A stretch of DNA of 7,807 nucleotides from Roseiflexaceae bacterium. GTDB taxonomy: Bacteria > Chloroflexota > Chloroflexia > Chloroflexales > Roseiflexaceae. Made by a program: the position numbers and the translations under genes. The stretch spans positions 1 through 7,807 of the forward strand of contig JACMIM010000222.1 of the NCBI GenBank assembly GCA_014381165.1, read 5' to 3'. Positions within the stretch are counted from its first letter, which is position 1; each line of letters opens with the position of its first letter. Shown in pieces: positions 5,941-7,807 of this stretch. The notes under the pieces were generated by a model, which did no database searches, was not told where the DNA came from, and saw only the letters and a program-made list of their open reading frames with translations.

Positions 5941-6792
5941 CTAGCGGCCAGCGCGCTCGCGCCCGTAGGCTTCGATCTCGCCCAGAAAGCGCGAGGGCTT
6001 TGACTGCGCACCACGGCTGCGGGCAGTCGCCCAGGAAAGAAACAATTTCTCCGCCGCCCGCGTCAGCGCCACATAGCACAACCGGCGCTCCTCCTCGATC
6101 CCCGCCACTGTGGGGATGCTCCGCTCGTGCGGTAGCGTCCCTTCCTCAAGCCCCGTGACGAACACAATTGGCCATTCCAGCCCCTTGGAGGCGTGAATTG
6201 TCAGCAACTGCACTTGGTCGCGGTCGTCATTTTTGTCGTCCAGGCTAGTCAGCAGCGCTACCTCTTGCAGAAAGTCGCTCAGGCTGGTGTGTTCGCCAGC
6301 TGCTGTCATAAGCTCCTGGAGGTACTCGCGCACCTCTGGCAGCTCCTCGGCGCTGAACCGTTTGGTCAGCTCGCCCATGTAGCCGCTTTGCTCGAGCACA
6401 TCGGCCAGCAGGTTATCGGGCGGCATGTGAGCAAAACGCCGCCAGCGGCTGAGCAGCGCTGCCAGCTGGGCCGCGCCCGCCGCGCCCTTGGGCGTCAGCG
6501 GCTCATAAGCTTCGCGGCGGCTCAATGCTTCGGAAAGCGGGATATCCTGCTGGGCGGCATACTGCGAAAGCAGCGCAAGCAACTGCGCACTGAGGCCGCG
6601 CGCCGGCACATTCGCAATCCGCGCAAGGCTGAGGTTATCACTGGGGTTGTTGATGGCGCGCAGAAAGGCCAGCGCGTCGCGCACCACCGCACGATCATAG
6701 AAACCAGTCGCACCACGAATTTGGTAAGGAATCTTAGCATGGCGCATGGCGCTTTCGAAATTACGCGACATGTGGCGCGTGCGGAACAACAC
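5941..6792 (-). CDS. C-terminal half of the UvrD/Rep helicase (domain 2)
   Basis: The longest ORF after the internal stop with a usable initiator begins at GTG 6792 (VLFRTRHM) and gives 283 residues, but the homologous sequence extends without a break back to 6900. No Shine-Dalgarno sequence precedes the GTG, so independent translation is doubtful. Visible are the motif IV region LFRTR, the 2B-domain segment around ALAFLRAINNPSDNLSLARIANVPARG (about residues 40-66), motif V LLTIHASKGLEWPIVFV (196-212) and motif VI EEERRLCYVALTRA (233-246) with the arginine finger. It ends about 37 residues after motif VI (SRFLGEIEAYG), so the extra C-terminal segment typical of PcrA/UvrD is missing. This half alone lacks Walker A and B and could not hydrolyse ATP. 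Confidence 0.7.
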   Translation of the reverse strand: MLFRTRHMSRNFESAMRHAKIPYQIRGATGFYDRAVVRDALAFLRAINNPSDNLSLARIANVPARGLSAQLLALLSQYAAQQDIPLSEALSRREAYEPLTPKGAAGAAQLAALLSRWRRFAHMPPDNLLADVLEQSGYMGELTKRFSAEELPEVREYLQELMTAAGEHTSLSDFLQEVALLTSLDDKNDDRDQVQLLTIHASKGLEWPIVFVTGLEEGTLPHERSIPTVAGIEEERRLCYVALTRAAEKLFLSWATARSRGAQSKPSRFLGEIEAYGRERAGR

Positions 6793-6900
6793 CGCGATAT
6801 CTTTGTACTGGCGTCCACTGCGGCAGAGATCGTTGATATTACGGGTGATCTGTTCGGCCTCGTCCTTGGAGTCTTTGGCGTCAAAGATCGCCAGACAGCG

Positions 6901-6903
6901 CTA
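6901..6903 (-). other. In-frame amber (TAG) codon inside the helicase
   Basis: The minus strand reads AAG TCC GGC TAG CGC TGT CTG GCG ATC, so the frame is the same before and after. It falls in a variable linker between motif IV-side NYRS and the LFRTR segment, where families differ in length and sequence. A single C-to-T change from CAG (Gln) would explain it. No recoding structure was recognised nearby. Confidence 0.85.
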
Positions 6904-7807
6904 GCCGGACTTCATCATCGAGGCGGCACGCAGTGCCATAGGCGGCACATCGCGGCTGTGGCGAATCACTGCGTAGGCCGCATCCAGGATCGATTGGCGG
7001 CTGCGGTAGTTCGTGGAAAGCTCGATAATCGCCGCCTCGGGGAAATCCTTTTCGAAACGGGCAATAATGGTGTAGTCGGCGTTGCGGAAGCCATAGATCG
7101 CCTGCATGCCATCGCCCACCGCAAACAGCGAGCGCGGCTTGCCGGCCACAGGCCGCGACAGCAGCTCGATCAGGGCATACTGGCTCGCATCAGTGTCCTG
7201 ATACTCGTCGACCAAAATATGCTGCCACTTGCGCTGGTAATCTTCCAACAGATCGGGGTGTTCGGTCAGCAGTTGGTGGGTCAGCAAAATCATGTCGTCG
7301 AAGTCGAGCGCATTCGATTGTTCCAGCTTCTTCTGATAGCGGCGGTAGCAGCCTGCTACAAAGCGCTCCAGCGCATCTTGAGCGAAGCGGGCGGCCAGCC
7401 GTGGCGATTGTAGGCGGCTCTTGAATCGGCTAATCGTGCGCAGCACATCCTCGGCCTCCAGCGCCGCTGGCGGGCGTTCGGTCATGGCACCCAGTGCAGC
7501 GGCGGCGATCTGAAGCTGCTCGTCGGCACCATAGATCGTAAAATCCTTGGTGTAGTGGGCGAGCCGGCCCTCGATCTCGGCGCGCAGCAGCTTGCCGCAA
7601 ATCGCGTGAAAGGTGCCGGTGGTTACACCCTTCATGCGCGCGCCGAGCTGGCGCTTGAGCCGTTCGCGCATCTCCTTGGCCGCCTTGTTGGTAAAAGTCA
7701 GCGCCAAAATCGAGCTAGGCTTCGCATCGTACTGCTCGATCAGGTAGGCAATCCGCAGGGTCAGCACGCGGGTTTTGCCGCTGCCCGCGCCGGCGCGCAC
7801 CAGCACC
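6901..7807 (-). CDS. N-terminal half of the UvrD/Rep helicase (ATPase domain 1), 5' partial
   Basis: 301 codons from 7806 to the amber stop at 6903-6901; the true start lies outside the window, because Walker A falls within the first dozen codons. Motifs in order: Walker A GAGSGKT (residues 6-12), motif Ia LTFTNKAAKEMRERL (36-50), Ib GTFHAIC (64-70), LDFDDM (167-172), Walker B DEYQDTD (200-206), motif III GDGMQAIYGFRNAD (231-244) and motif IV-side LSTNYRSRQSILDAA (263-277). These are hallmarks of superfamily 1A helicases. Motif III has Gly-Met where the family often has Asp-Asp or Pro-Asp, but its conserved Gln, Tyr and Arg remain. A product ending at 6901 would keep the ATP site but lose motifs V and VI, including the arginine finger, and should be inactive as a helicase. 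Confidence 0.85.
   Translation of the reverse strand, partial: VLVRAGAGSGKTRVLTLRIAYLIEQYDAKPSSILALTFTNKAAKEMRERLKRQLGARMKGVTTGTFHAICGKLLRAEIEGRLAHYTKDFTIYGADEQLQIAAAALGAMTERPPAALEAEDVLRTISRFKSRLQSPRLAARFAQDALERFVAGCYRRYQKKLEQSNALDFDDMILLTHQLLTEHPDLLEDYQRKWQHILVDEYQDTDASQYALIELLSRPVAGKPRSLFAVGDGMQAIYGFRNADYTIIARFEKDFPEAAIIELSTNYRSRQSILDAAYAVIRHSRDVPPMALRAASMMKSG

Larger units (their letters stand above)
5941..7807 (-). pseudogene. UvrD/Rep-family helicase gene interrupted by one in-frame TAG, 5' partial
   Basis: One reading frame runs from the right edge (codon at 7806) to TAG at 5943-5941, broken only by TAG at 6903-6901. Both sides belong to the same superfamily 1A helicase, and the sequence between them (RCLAIFDAKDSKDEAEQ) reads as normal helicase, so no bases are lost or gained. 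All standard motifs are present across the two halves. The window covers 620 sense codons. With the roughly 25-30 residues usually ahead of Walker A, the full product would be about 650 residues, near Rep and shorter than PcrA/UvrD. The role would be ATP-driven 3'-5' DNA unwinding in repair or replication restart. The stop may be a recent nonsense mutation, a sequencing error, or a readthrough site. I label it pseudogene provisionally. PcrA, UvrD or Rep cannot be told apart here. Confidence 0.75.

Noticed and set aside
6771..6900. Re-initiation of translation to make a separate C-terminal helicase protein
   Set aside because: Candidate starts (GTG at 6792, ATG at 6771) have no Shine-Dalgarno sequence and lie well inside conserved helicase sequence, so a designed split gene is unlikely.
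6193..7413. A 406-codon open frame on the + strand, antisense to the helicase
   Set aside because: It is exactly in codon register with the helicase frame. Antisense stops would need sense TTA, CTA or TCA codons, which are rare in this high-GC gene. The conceptual product is low-quality (His/Gln/Val-rich) with no recognised domain, while the minus strand has clear helicase motifs.

Overview
The window is high-GC bacterial DNA with widely spaced genes. It carries a fused solute-binding protein, a soluble GAF/PAS hybrid histidine kinase, a BdbC-type DsbB protein and a UvrD/Rep-type helicase. Domain styles, codon choice and intergenic palindromes recall filamentous Chloroflexota (Chloroflexia, Roseiflexus/Kouleothrix-like). 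That placement is inferred from family resemblance, because the window holds no phylogenetic marker.

Layout: positions 1-2126 (+) hold the 3' part of a gene for two family 1 extracellular solute-binding modules fused in tandem; its start lies upstream of the window. Positions 2127-2353 hold two adjacent GC-rich palindromes, a 6-bp dyad and a candidate promoter. Positions 2354-5032 (+) encode an 892-residue hybrid kinase in the order GAF, PAS, GAF, HisKA, HATPase, receiver. Positions 5033-5214 separate convergent genes and contain a perfect 20-bp hairpin with a UACG loop, enclosed by a 13-bp inverted repeat. Positions 5215-5796 (-) encode a DsbB/BdbC thiol oxidase with its own good promoter. 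Positions 5941 to the right edge (-) hold a UvrD/Rep-family helicase whose frame is intact apart from one in-frame TAG at 6901-6903. Its N-terminus lies beyond the window.

No shared pathway can be shown. The binding protein and kinase are co-oriented but separated by 227 bases with a promoter between them, so a nutrient-sensing link is only a possibility. The dsbB gene and the helicase are co-oriented, and a possible helicase terminator overlaps the dsbB -35 box. I see no tRNA, rRNA, CRISPR array, transposase or defence system. The points most worth a second look are the amber codon in the helicase, the nested palindromic element at 5070-5202 and the tandem solute-binding fusion.
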